Below, in pieces: positions 25,011 to 36,266 of a DNA stretch of 64,000 nt. This DNA comes from Flavobacterium sp. MDT1-60 (lineage in GTDB: Bacteria; Bacteroidota; Bacteroidia; Flavobacteriales; Flavobacteriaceae): positions 4,030,001-4,094,000 of the forward strand of contig NZ_CP062159.1 of assembly GCF_014844035.1 (NCBI RefSeq). The letters run 5' to 3'. The position numbers were made by a program, and so were the translations under genes. The notes beneath the pieces were generated by a model. That model saw nothing but the letters and a program-made list of their open reading frames with translations, did no database searches and was not told where the DNA came from. Numbering within the stretch: the first letter of the stretch is position 1; every line of letters begins with the position of its first letter.

Positions 25011-26663
25011 TTAGTTCAACAAGGCTTTGGCATGATTTAAAGCTGAATCAGAGACAACTGCACCTGATAACATCTGGGCTATTTCGATAACTCTTTCGTC
25101 CTGAGACAGAAGCTTTAATTCTGATTGTGTATCATCATCAATAGTTGACTTGAATACTTTGAAGTGCGAATCTCCTTTTGCCGCTATTTGGGGTAAATGT
25201 GTAATAGCAAAAATTTGCATATTCTTACTCATCTCTTTCATGATCTCTCCCATTCTGATGGCAATTTCACCTGAAACACCGGTATCAATTTCGTCAAAAA
25301 TTAAAGTTGGTAACTTTGAATATTGAGCCAAAATTGCTTTCACAGCCAACATAATACGTGACATTTCTCCTCCAGAAGCTACTTTTTTCAACAACCCAAA
25401 ATCAGTTCCTTTATTAGCGGAGAATAAAAATTGCAATTCATCTTTTCCATTTTGAAAATAGGTTTCTGATGGTAAAAGCTCCATATTGAAACGAACATTT
25501 GGCATTCCTAAAGTTTCCAAAATCGAAATTAATTTATTCGATAAAACCGGAATCGCATTTGACCTATTCTGTTGAATTTCAGCTGAAAAAGCATCTAATT
25601 CTTGTACTTTTTGCGCTATTGAAGTTGTCAATAAAGTGATTTCTTCTTCAATATTACCTAATTCGATAACAGCATTTTCCAAATTGGTCTGAATTTGAAG
25701 TAATTCATCAACAGAAATCACCTGATGTTTCTTTTGCAAATTATAAATCAATTGTAATTTTTGATTTGTAAGTTCTAGTCTTTCCGGATCATTTAATAAT
25801 TTCTCCGAAGCGTTTTGCAACTCTCTTGAAACATCATCAAATTCAATTGCCACGCTTGTTACTCTTTCAAATAAACTTTGATATTCTGTCGAAAATGTTG
25901 CAATTTTTTGAAGAGACGCTTTTATTTCATTCAGATTATGAAAAACCCCAAATTGCTCCTCATTTGCAATAACAAGAGATTTATCTATAGACTCTTTTAT
26001 AACTTCAACGTTATTAAGCTTTTCAAATTCAGTTTCCAGTTCTTCCTGTTCGCCAGATTTTAACTTAGCTGCAATCAATTCATTCAATAGAAAAGTATTG
26101 TACTCCTGCTCTTTTCCGGAATCACTTTGTTTTTTCAATAAAGCATTTAATTTTGATTTATCTGACTTATAATCTTTCAATAACTTTTGGTATAATGCAA
26201 TAACATCAAAATTATTTGCTATTGCATCGATTATTTTAAACTGAACGGTTTCGTCTGATAATTCCTGAGTCTGCTGTTGTGAATGAATATCAATCAAAAA
26301 CAGACTTAAATCCTGGAGCTCCTGAAGATTTACAGGGCTATCATTAATAAAAGCTCTAGATTTTCCTGAAGGTAAAATTTCACGTCTTATAATCGTATCA
26401 TCCTCATAATCGAGATCATTTGCTTCAAAAAATGCTGCCAAATTGTATTTAGAAATTTCAAACTGTGCCTCTATAATACATTTCTCTTCTTTATTTTTTA
26501 AAGAAGTCAGATCGGCTCTTTTTCCTAAAACTAATCCTAAAGCTCCCAAAATAATAGATTTTCCAGCACCGGTCTCACCTGTAATTATAGAAAAGCCTTT
26601 TGAAAAATCAATTGACAATTTTTCAATAAGGGCATAGTTTTTAATTGACAGCGAAGTAATCAT
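25011..26663 (-). CDS. recN: DNA repair protein RecN
   Basis: SMC-like ATPase that helps repair double-strand breaks by recombination. The N-terminal head has the P-loop GETGAGKS at residues 29-36. The middle, about residues 150-360, is rich in Glu, Leu and Lys with heptad-like patterns, the coiled-coil arms. The C-terminal head has the signature VASGGEMSRIMLA and the Walker B segment TLIFDEIDTGVSG. The length of 550 residues is normal. It lies directly upstream of the fabV promoter. The DUF4835 gene precedes it by 52 bases on the same strand; this pairing is common in flavobacteria. Confidence 0.96.
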   Translation of the reverse strand: MITSLSIKNYALIEKLSIDFSKGFSIITGETGAGKSIILGALGLVLGKRADLTSLKNKEEKCIIEAQFEISKYNLAAFFEANDLDYEDDTIIRREILPSGKSRAFINDSPVNLQELQDLSLFLIDIHSQQQTQELSDETVQFKIIDAIANNFDVIALYQKLLKDYKSDKSKLNALLKKQSDSGKEQEYNTFLLNELIAAKLKSGEQEELETEFEKLNNVEVIKESIDKSLVIANEEQFGVFHNLNEIKASLQKIATFSTEYQSLFERVTSVAIEFDDVSRELQNASEKLLNDPERLELTNQKLQLIYNLQKKHQVISVDELLQIQTNLENAVIELGNIEEEITLLTTSIAQKVQELDAFSAEIQQNRSNAIPVLSNKLISILETLGMPNVRFNMELLPSETYFQNGKDELQFLFSANKGTDFGLLKKVASGGEMSRIMLAVKAILAQYSKLPTLIFDEIDTGVSGEIAIRMGEIMKEMSKNMQIFAITHLPQIAAKGDSHFKVFKSTIDDDTQSELKLLSQDERVIEIAQMLSGAVVSDSALNHAKALLN

Positions 26664-26715
26664 AAGATAAAATGTAAATAATAGAAATTAATGAAATAGT
26701 AAAATCGAAAATCAA

Positions 26716-27600
26716 TTAATACTTAATTTGCGACCATTTGGTAGAATTAAGAGGCGACACTTTATTCAAAACATCCGACAGATCACTCACCGTAATACTT
26801 GGGCCTCCAGAAAAAATAGAAACAATCTCATCCGATTTTGCATCAAAAAATACCCGGGTCAAAAAGGCATTCGGTTTAACGGAATTAAATTTTCCGATAA
26901 GCAGAACTGAAGATTTAATTCTTTCTTTAGCACCTTTTAAATCATCACTCATTTTATCCAAACCACTATGATATAAAAAAGTAACCTGACGTAAATCGCT
27001 ATACATTGGCGAAATCATATCTGTTATTAAATAATAACGATTCTGAATTCCGTCAGCCTGACTCCAACCTTTATAACCACCCTGTTGCGCCACGTTTGCT
27101 ATATTTTGAGCTGTTTCAAGATATTGATTTCCTGCTCCCATTTGAAATGAATCTGCATCCATGCCTAAAATCAAATAACTGTAAAAAGAAACCACCGATA
27201 CTAAATTTGACTCAAAAGTGGTAGGGTTAAACAACAATGGTTCGTATTCCGTATATCGAAAACTAAAATCTTTGTCGTTAAAATTGAATATAGGAGAAGA
27301 GTATGTTGAATTAAAAATCAATCTTGATGATTGCACCTGAATAGTCCCGGAAAATTGGTCCGAATTATTTGATGACAATGTGATATACATCGAACAATTG
27401 ATACGTTCGTTTTGTTTTAATACTGATCCTGTCCAATCTGTTTTATTTACAAATTCAGATAAAGAAGTTTGAAGTGTTTTAAATACTTGCTGATTAGGAT
27501 TTGGCAGCCTTTCAGTATTAATAGTTACAGTGCAATTTAGCTGTTGCGCTTGTGTAAAGCCAAAAATTAAAAATACTAAAAGAGTAACTATTTTTTTCAT
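26716..27600 (-). CDS. DUF4835 family protein, exported
   Basis: Exported protein of 294 residues assigned to the DUF4835 family of Bacteroidota. It has a signal peptide ending in TQAQ at residue 19, then the characteristic N-terminal QLNCTVTINTERL. No enzymatic motif is visible. The gene is placed between coaBC and recN, a conserved arrangement in flavobacteria next to rpoZ and bamD. This context and the signal peptide hint at a role in envelope biogenesis, but no experimental function is known to me. A lipobox is absent, so it is likely periplasmic. Confidence 0.85.
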   Translation of the reverse strand: MKKIVTLLVFLIFGFTQAQQLNCTVTINTERLPNPNQQVFKTLQTSLSEFVNKTDWTGSVLKQNERINCSMYITLSSNNSDQFSGTIQVQSSRLIFNSTYSSPIFNFNDKDFSFRYTEYEPLLFNPTTFESNLVSVVSFYSYLILGMDADSFQMGAGNQYLETAQNIANVAQQGGYKGWSQADGIQNRYYLITDMISPMYSDLRQVTFLYHSGLDKMSDDLKGAKERIKSSVLLIGKFNSVKPNAFLTRVFFDAKSDEIVSIFSGGPSITVSDLSDVLNKVSPLNSTKWSQIKY

Positions 27601-27666
27601 AGAAAGATACTATTTGCCTTGGCGTAAATATAAAATACTGGTAATTATTCTGAATCTTTAAATAAC

Positions 27667-28881
27667 TTATGAGTTTGCAAAATGCGAAATCACTTTGTTT
27701 AAAATATCAACCGCTACTGATTCTTTTGATTTTAATTCCATTGGCTCAATTTTAAAATTTTTATCAATAAAAGTAACTTTATTGGTTTCTTTTTTAAAAC
27801 CTGCGCCTTCATCCTGTAAAGAATTAAGAACAATCAAATCTAAGTTTTTTTTCTGAATTTTCAGCTTAGCATTTTCAATTTCATTTTGAGTTTCTAAAGC
27901 AAATCCAATTAAAAACTGCTCTTTTTTAATCGCTCCCAATGATGCTAAAATATCTTTTGTTTTTTCAAGCTCAATTGAAAACTCTTCTGCAGCTTTTTTA
28001 ATTTTCTGTAAAGCAACGACTTTCGGTTTGTAATCAGCAACTGCAGCAGCTGCAATAGCAACATCAACATGACTATAATGCAAATGACATGCATCGTACA
28101 TTTCTTGTGCAGAAACCACATTTACAACTTCAACTAAACTATTCTTAGTTTTAAAATGAGTTGGGCCCGTAACTAAAATTACTTGTGCGCCTAATTTTGC
28201 CGCTTCATTGGCAATATCGAAACCCATTTTTCCTGAAGAATGGTTTCCAATAAAACGTACAGGATCTATCGCTTCGTATGTTGGTCCGGCGGTAATTAGT
28301 ATTTTTTTTCCTTTTAAAGGTAATTTACTTTCTAAATCAGCCTCTAAAAAAGAAATAATATTTTCTGGCTCCGCCATTCTTCCTTCTCCGGACAAACCAC
28401 TGGCAAGTTCACCATTTTCAGCAGGAATCATTACATTCCCAAACTGTTTTAAGGCAGCGAAACTAGATAAAGTCGAAGGATGTTTATACATATCCAGATC
28501 CATTGCCGGAGCAAAATAAACAGGACATTTAGCCGATAAATAAGTTGCAATAAGAAGATTGTCACAGTTTCCTGTAGTCATCTTAGACAATGTATTGGCA
28601 GTTGCCGGAGCAATTAACATTAAATCAGCCCAAAGTGCTAATTCAACGTGATTGTTCCAAACTGCATCTTCATCATCCTGATTAAAAAAGGTAGAGTGAA
28701 CAGGATTTTTTGATAACGTAGATAACGTAAGTGGAGTTACAAAATCCTTAGAAGCAGGTGTCATTATCACTTGGACATGTGCACCTGCTTTTATAAAGAG
28801 TCGTACTAATGAGGCTGTTTTATAGGCTGCAATTCCACCAGAAACTCCCAGTAAAATTTTCTTCCCGTTTAAAACTGACAT
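27667..28881 (-). CDS. coaBC: Bifunctional phosphopantothenoylcysteine decarboxylase / phosphopantothenate-cysteine ligase
   Basis: Two-domain enzyme of coenzyme A synthesis. The N-terminal flavin-dependent decarboxylase (CoaC, about 1-185) starts KKILLGVSGGIAAYK and holds the active-site motif TGNCDNLL. The C-terminal ligase (CoaB, about 190-400) begins KKILITAGPTYEAIDPVRF, with the NHSSGKMG motif close behind, and joins cysteine to 4'-phosphopantothenate using a nucleotide triphosphate. The length of 404 residues is the norm. It follows rpoZ after nine bases, so bamD, rpoZ and coaBC form one operon. Cytoplasmic. Confidence 0.96.
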   Translation of the reverse strand: MSVLNGKKILLGVSGGIAAYKTASLVRLFIKAGAHVQVIMTPASKDFVTPLTLSTLSKNPVHSTFFNQDDEDAVWNNHVELALWADLMLIAPATANTLSKMTTGNCDNLLIATYLSAKCPVYFAPAMDLDMYKHPSTLSSFAALKQFGNVMIPAENGELASGLSGEGRMAEPENIISFLEADLESKLPLKGKKILITAGPTYEAIDPVRFIGNHSSGKMGFDIANEAAKLGAQVILVTGPTHFKTKNSLVEVVNVVSAQEMYDACHLHYSHVDVAIAAAAVADYKPKVVALQKIKKAAEEFSIELEKTKDILASLGAIKKEQFLIGFALETQNEIENAKLKIQKKNLDLIVLNSLQDEGAGFKKETNKVTFIDKNFKIEPMELKSKESVAVDILNKVISHFANS

Positions 28882-28890
28882 TATACTATA

Positions 28891-29208
28891 TTATTTGTTT
28901 GAACCTCTGTGGTAAGTTTTTCCGTCTAACCATTCCTGAACAGCTAAAGCGTGTGGTTTTGGTAATTTTTCGTAAAATTTAGAAACTTCAATTTGTTCTT
29001 TATTTTCAAAAACTTCTTCAAGACTGTCATTATAAGTAGCAAACTCTTCTAATTTCTCAGTTAATTCTTTTTTGATTTCAGAATTAATTTGGTTTGCTCT
29101 TTTAGCCATAATGGTAATTGCTTCATACACATTTCCTGTTGGCTCTTCAATAACCGTTTTATTGTATGTTATTGTATTTACAGGAGCATTCGTCTTTTTT
29201 AAATCCAT
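28891..29208 (-). CDS. rpoZ: DNA-directed RNA polymerase subunit omega
   Basis: Small accessory subunit of RNA polymerase. The 105-residue Bacteroidota form is divergent from the E. coli protein; the recognisable part is NVYEAITIMAKRANQIN near residues 25-41, corresponding to the family core. The C-terminal LPKPHALAVQEWLDGK is typical of flavobacterial members. The gene sits between bamD (eight bases upstream) and coaBC (nine bases downstream), the same arrangement as in related genomes, which supports the call. It binds the beta' subunit and helps assembly of the core enzyme. Confidence 0.9.
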   Translation of the reverse strand: MDLKKTNAPVNTITYNKTVIEEPTGNVYEAITIMAKRANQINSEIKKELTEKLEEFATYNDSLEEVFENKEQIEVSKFYEKLPKPHALAVQEWLDGKTYHRGSNK

Positions 29209-29216
29209 GACTTTAT

Positions 29217-30011
29217 TTATTTAGTAAATTTTTGTAAATCTGTTTCAACTCTGGCGTACATTTCGTCAGCTTGTTTTTTATATTTTGTGTCGCTTTTGTA
29301 CTTCAATAAGTTATTATAAGCAACTTTAGCAATATTTAAACGCTCTTCCATTTTTGCAGGAATACTGTTTATTGCCAATTGATATGCCGAATCGTATTTG
29401 TAGAACAACGCATCTTCTTTTAAAGGTGTTCCCGGAAAATCAGCAATAAAATTATCAAAAGCTACTAATGCAGATTTATAATCTGAAATAGTATTATATC
29501 CTTTAGCATTCTCGTATGCTTTTTTCTCTAATTTACCATTCAGTACTTTGACAGTCTCATTAGCCTGAGCGATGTATTCTGAATTTGGATAGTTATCAAT
29601 AAATGCTTGTAGTTTCTCCAATGCTTTTACCGTATCAGCCTGATCCAAGCTATAAACCGGCGCTAATTTTGAATAACTGTAAGCTCCTAAAAATGCAGCT
29701 TCCTGTACTTTTTCACTACGTGGATAACCTGAAACAAAACTTTCAAACTGATAACCAGCTAAATAATATTGTTGTGTTTTGTAATAAGATTGTGAAAACA
29801 TATAAAAAAGCTTTTCAGCCTGAGGTTTACCTCTATATGCTGGTGCCAATTGTTCAAAAAGACGAATTGCTTTTGAATATTTTCCTGCATCATACATCTT
29901 TGTTGCCATTTCAAATTTTGCCGCAACATCTTCATTTTTCAATACCTTTTGGTAATCACTACAAGAACAAAAAAGGACAACAACAATTAATAGAGATACT
30001 ATTTTTTTCAT
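29217..30011 (-). CDS. bamD: Outer-membrane assembly lipoprotein BamD
   Basis: Lipoprotein component of the BAM complex, which inserts beta-barrel proteins into the outer membrane. The Met at 30011 is chosen because it gives a signal peptide ending in the lipobox region LFCSC; the frame is open to 30062 without a better start. The mature protein is built of TPR units, for example SKAIRLFEQLAPAYRGKPQAEKL, an arrangement with long helices as in BamD, and ends in KYKKQADEMYARVETDL. The length from this start is 264 residues, close to the family norm. A near-perfect promoter lies upstream, and rpoZ and coaBC follow in one operon. Confidence 0.93.
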   Translation of the reverse strand: MKKIVSLLIVVVLFCSCSDYQKVLKNEDVAAKFEMATKMYDAGKYSKAIRLFEQLAPAYRGKPQAEKLFYMFSQSYYKTQQYYLAGYQFESFVSGYPRSEKVQEAAFLGAYSYSKLAPVYSLDQADTVKALEKLQAFIDNYPNSEYIAQANETVKVLNGKLEKKAYENAKGYNTISDYKSALVAFDNFIADFPGTPLKEDALFYKYDSAYQLAINSIPAKMEERLNIAKVAYNNLLKYKSDTKYKKQADEMYARVETDLQKFTK

Positions 30012-30078
30012 TTTCTTACTTTTATTATGATTTCTTAGACAATTATGCCAAAGCAAAATCACACCGAAGTTCCGGTGG

Positions 30079-30108
30079 CAAATTTAGTTATTAATTTAGC
30101 TACTACAA
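30079..30108 (-). promoter_or_regulatory. Consensus promoter of the bamD-rpoZ-coaBC operon
   Basis: Minus strand: TTG at 30106-30108 and TAAATTTG at 30079-30086, separated by 19 bases, the optimum for the Bacteroidota consensus. A CACCG/CGGTG inverted repeat (30062-30077) covers the predicted start of transcription and might be a binding site. Confidence 0.75.
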
Positions 30109-30141
30109 AATATTTTTTGGTATAATAAAATACCGATAATT

Positions 30142-31029
30142 TTACTCTAATTTAATGCTGTTTTTAACAAATTTATTCAATCTTTCTGCCAATGAATCAT
30201 CAACAGCTACCAAAGGCAAACGCACTGTATTGTCAGCAATACCAAGGGCTTGAAACACTTGTTTGATTCCGGCTGGATTTCCCTGCTCAAAAATCATATC
30301 AATACAATCTGATAAAAAATATTGTGTTTTAAAAGCTTCATTTACTTTTCTGTTCAGACCTAAACGAATCATTTCTGAAAATTCTTTAGGAAATCCCTGC
30401 CCGATAACTGATATCACACCTGCTCCACCAGCCAAAACAATTGGCAAAGCAATCATATCATCACCAGAAATAACAAGAAAATCTTTTGGTGCATTTTTTA
30501 GTAATTGTAAAGCCTGTGCCATATCTCCTGCCGCTTCTTTTATGGCAACCACATTACTAAAATCATTTGCCAGACGAACTACTGTTGCAGGCAACATATT
30601 ACTGGATGTTCTTCCCGGAACGTTATATAAAATTACCGGAATTGGAGATGCTTCTGCAATCGCTTTAAAATGCTGATAAATTCCTTCCTGGGTTGGCTTA
30701 TTATAATAAGGAGAAACAGAAAGAATTGCTTCAAAAGCAGAAAAATCACCTGTCTTTAATTCCTCAACAATCTGCATGGTATTATTACCTCCAACTCCAA
30801 GAACCAAAGGCAATCTTCCCTTGTTGGTATCAATTACTGTTTTTATAACTAATTCTTTTTCGGCTTGTGTTAAAGTAGCATTTTCTGCCGTTGTTCCCAT
30901 AACTACAAGATATTCAACTCCTCCATCAATCGAAAAATTAACGATGCGTTGTAAAGCTTCGATATCAACTGAAAAGTCTTTTTTAAATGGAGTTACAAGC
31001 GCAACACCAGTTCCTATTAATGATTGCAT
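30142..31029 (-). CDS. dapA: 4-hydroxy-tetrahydrodipicolinate synthase
   Basis: Condenses pyruvate with aspartate semialdehyde, the committed step of diaminopimelate and lysine synthesis. It is a TIM barrel of 295 residues. Lys164 in [10 protein letters not shown] forms the Schiff base with pyruvate, Tyr135 in ILYNVPGRT is the catalytic tyrosine, and [11 protein letters not shown] holds the pyruvate-binding threonines. All of these are present, so it should be active, not an N-acetylneuraminate lyase-like variant. It follows the DUF6913 gene after 15 bases and probably shares its transcript. Feedback inhibition cannot be judged. Confidence 0.96.
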   Translation of the reverse strand: MQSLIGTGVALVTPFKKDFSVDIEALQRIVNFSIDGGVEYLVVMGTTAENATLTQAEKELVIKTVIDTNKGRLPLVLGVGGNNTMQIVEELKTGDFSAFEAILSVSPYYNKPTQEGIYQHFKAIAEASPIPVILYNVPGRTSSNMLPATVVRLANDFSNVVAIKEAAGDMAQALQLLKNAPKDFLVISGDDMIALPIVLAGGAGVISVIGQGFPKEFSEMIRLGLNRKVNEAFKTQYFLSDCIDMIFEQGNPAGIKQVFQALGIADNTVRLPLVAVDDSLAERLNKFVKNSIKLE

Positions 31030-31044
31030 ATTCTAGTTTATAAT

Positions 31045-31557
31045 TTATTTTATACTTTTTAAATACTTAAACAATTCGGAAACGAATAGTTTATAATTTC
31101 CCATTTCGGTATCAATCATCCATCGATTTAATCTTTTATCGACCGAAGAAAACCCTACCTTAAACTTCGCTTTTGATTTTGCAGTTGTCAGCATCAAAAT
31201 TGGCTTTTCGATTTCATAATAACTAATCAAAAGATCAAATTCCGTTTCAATAAATTCAGTCAAAAATTCTTCTGTTGACTCTGCTCTCCAGGTGATATGT
31301 TTTTCACCAAAAGTAAGCCTTGAGTACTCTTTTTTTTTGTCAAATTTATCTCTGTACGCAACAATTTTTATGTTTTCAGAAGCAATTCCGTGAAGAACGA
31401 GCTCTTTAGCTAACTCCTTTGAATGGCTAAATTTACTTTCATCTATCAATAAACCAATTGTTTGTACATTGCTTGTAAAGACTTCGTTTTTGACAATATG
31501 CAGGTTATTTTTTAATGATTTTTTTACAAAAAATTCCTTTATATAATTTAAAAACAT
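31045..31557 (-). CDS. DUF6913 family protein
   Basis: Cytoplasmic protein of 170 residues, assigned tentatively to the DUF6913 family found in flavobacteria beside dapA. It starts with a basic amphipathic helix (NYIKEFFVKKSLKNNLH), then an alpha/beta domain with IGLLIDESKFSH and FDLLISYYEIEKPILMLT. The segment AKFKVGFSS near residues 131-139 is another conserved-looking patch. No catalytic motif is recognised. The gene starts from its own promoter element and dapA follows at 15 bases. The close link to dapA suggests a role near lysine or cell-wall synthesis, but this is inference. Confidence 0.7.
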   Translation of the reverse strand: MFLNYIKEFFVKKSLKNNLHIVKNEVFTSNVQTIGLLIDESKFSHSKELAKELVLHGIASENIKIVAYRDKFDKKKEYSRLTFGEKHITWRAESTEEFLTEFIETEFDLLISYYEIEKPILMLTTAKSKAKFKVGFSSVDKRLNRWMIDTEMGNYKLFVSELFKYLKSIK

Positions 31558-31574
31558 AGTACTTTTACCAATTA

Positions 31575-31582
31575 CAAAATTA
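31575..31582 (-). promoter_or_regulatory. -7 element of the DUF6913-dapA operon
   Basis: Minus strand reads TAATTTTG, matching TAnnTTTG, 17 bases upstream of the ATG at 31557. It lies in the short divergent gap to the 5'-nucleotidase genes. Confidence 0.5.
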
Positions 31583-31603
31583 ATTATTTAAGTCGCATTT
31601 AAG

Positions 31604-32383
31604 ATGGTAAAACTAAAAAAGTATAACGGATTTTTAAAACTTTTTGTTATATTCTTAACACTTTTTTTTATATTCTCCTGTAGTGAGAAAAATTATAATC
31701 TAACGAAGATAGAAGGAAAGCAGCTTCCGATAACAGAAAAAGGCAGCGAAACTCCCAAAATCGAAAATTTCATCAAACCTTATCGCGATCATATTAATAG
31801 AGATTTAGATAGTATTTTGGCTTATTCTCCTGAAACTCTAGACAAAAGCACAGGAAAATGGCAAACAACAATTGGAAATTTAATGGCCGATGTTTGTTTA
31901 CAAAGAGGAAATTTAGTTTTTAAAGCGCGTGAGAAAAAAGATATCGATTTGTGCTTGTTAAACCATGGTGGAATTCGTGCTATTTTACCAAAAGGAAATG
32001 TAACAACAAGAACGGCGTACGAAATTATGCCTTTTGAAAACAGCTTGATTGTTGTTGCATTAAGTGGTAATCAAATTCTTGAAATTGCAAGCTATATTAT
32101 TAAAGAGAAAAAACCGCAACCACTATCCGGAATGACTTTTACGATATCAAAAGACAATACCGCCAAAAACATCCTGATTCAGGGAAAACCTATTGATGTT
32201 AGTAAAACGTATTACGTGGTTACTAATGATTATTTAGCTAACGGAGGCGACAATATGAGCTTTTTTCTAAAAGCAACTCAAAAGTTTGATCTGAATTATA
32301 AAATCAGAAACGTATTGATTGATTATTTCAAAGAAGTTGATACTATTCCGGTTAAAACCGATGTTCGAATTACAGTCGAATAA
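31604..32383 (+). CDS. 5'-nucleotidase C-terminal domain lipoprotein
   Basis: Lipoprotein of 259 residues with the nucleotide-binding C-terminal domain of 5'-nucleotidases only. The signal peptide ends in a lipobox (FIFSC, Cys at about residue 26). Motifs of the domain are NHGGIRAILPKG, YEIMPFENSL and NDYLANGGDNMSFF, which form the adenosine-binding pocket. The metallophosphatase half is missing from this protein and is encoded by the next gene, 52 bases downstream. The two products therefore probably act together at the periplasmic face to hydrolyse nucleotides. Order of the halves is reversed with respect to fused UshA-type enzymes. Confidence 0.88.
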   Translation: MVKLKKYNGFLKLFVIFLTLFFIFSCSEKNYNLTKIEGKQLPITEKGSETPKIENFIKPYRDHINRDLDSILAYSPETLDKSTGKWQTTIGNLMADVCLQRGNLVFKAREKKDIDLCLLNHGGIRAILPKGNVTTRTAYEIMPFENSLIVVALSGNQILEIASYIIKEKKPQPLSGMTFTISKDNTAKNILIQGKPIDVSKTYYVVTNDYLANGGDNMSFFLKATQKFDLNYKIRNVLIDYFKEVDTIPVKTDVRITVE

Positions 32384-32435
32384 ATCATTACTACACAAAA
32401 ATTAAATTACTGCGTTTAGGCAAAAAATATATACA

Positions 32436-33332
32436 ATGAAAAGAAGAGAATTTATCGAGAAAACAGCTGCAAGTACTGCCCTACTAAGTTTAGGCTTGTC
32501 ATTAAGTAGTTTTGAAACTAACGATATTAAGCACTTAACTATTTTGCATACGAATGACGTTCACAGCCATATAGATCCTTTTCCGGCTGATGATCCGCGT
32601 AATGCAAATAAAGGTGGTGTATCTCGAAGAGCAGCTTTGATTGAAGCTATTCGTAAAGAAAACCCAAATGTACTGTTGTTAGATGCTGGCGATATTTTTC
32701 AGGGAACTCCTTATTTTAATTATTATGGAGGCGAACTTGAATTTAAGCTGATGAGCATGATGAAGTATGATGCATCAACTATAGGAAACCATGATTTTGA
32801 TAATGGTCTTGATGGCTTGTGTGCACAAATGCCTCATGCAACTTTTGAATTTATCAATTCTAACTATGATTTTAAAAATACCGTAATGAATGGTCTTGTA
32901 AAACCGTACAAAATCTTCAATAAAAATGGAATTAAAGTTGGTGTTTTTGGATTAGGAATTGAACTTGACGGTTTGGTCGATAAAAAAATGTACAAAGAAA
33001 CCGTTTATAACAATCCGGTAGAAATTGCACAGGACATGACGCAATTACTGAAAAAAGAAGAAAAATGCGACCTGGTTATTTGTCTCTCTCACTTAGGTTA
33101 TAATTACAGAGATGACCAATCTAAAATTTGTGATTTGAAATTAGCCGAATTGACGCAAGATATAGATTTAATTATTGGCGGACACACGCATACATTTTTG
33201 GACAAACCAACTATTGTTAAGAATAAAACTGGTGAAAATGTGTTAGTAAATCAGGTAGGTTGCTATGGAATTAATTTAGGCCGAATTGATTTTTATTTTG
33301 ATAAAGACAAAGCACATACAAACCAAGGGAAA

Positions 33333-33347
<15 letters not shown>
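32436..33347 (+). CDS. 5'-nucleotidase N-terminal metallophosphatase with Tat-like signal
   Basis: Metallophosphoesterase of 303 residues. It has all the dimetal-binding motifs: HTNDVHSH, LDAGDIFQGT, GNHDFDNG, CLSHLG and GGHTHTF. The N-terminus MKRREFIEKTAASTALL, followed by a hydrophobic stretch, resembles a twin-arginine signal, suggesting that it is exported after folding with its metals. It ends just after the catalytic domain, so the nucleotide-binding domain is absent; the upstream lipoprotein supplies it. The last 15 bases overlap the convergent membrane protein gene. Substrate is presumably a 5'-nucleotide or a related phosphate ester. Confidence 0.9.
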
Positions 33348-36027
<2,680 letters not shown>

Positions 36028-36066
36028 TTAAAATGATGCGGATTGTAATGTTGAATAACCGAATAT

Positions 36067-36074
36067 CAAAATTA
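36067..36074 (-). promoter_or_regulatory. -7 element of ligA
   Basis: Minus strand reads TAATTTTG, 45 bases upstream of the ligA ATG. A TTG at 36097-36099 (minus strand) is 22 bases away and could serve as the -33 element. Confidence 0.5.
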
Positions 36075-36122
36075 GAATTATTTTGCTGAAAAACATCAAA
36101 AAACAAAAGTTTTAAAAAATCA

Positions 36123-36156
36123 AAAATCAAGTTGCAAAACGATGCAACCTGATTTT
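36123..36156 (-). terminator. Terminator of the adhesin operon
   Basis: AAAATCAAGTTGC / GCAACCTGATTTT stem with one mismatch and an eight-base loop; T runs follow on the minus strand. It lies about 110 bases past the OmpA-family gene and before the ligA promoter. Confidence 0.75.
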
Positions 36157-36266
36157 CTTCTTGTCCACTATTCTTAAAAAAGAATTAAACAAAACCAACT
36201 TCCAAATGGTTTCTTCGTTTTATACTTTTACACTGATTATCAAATAATTAGATCACAAATATAAAA

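Noticed and set aside
29603..30094. Plus-strand frame of 163 codons opposite bamD
   Set aside because: It is antisense to the TPR region of bamD and to its promoter; no motif supports it.
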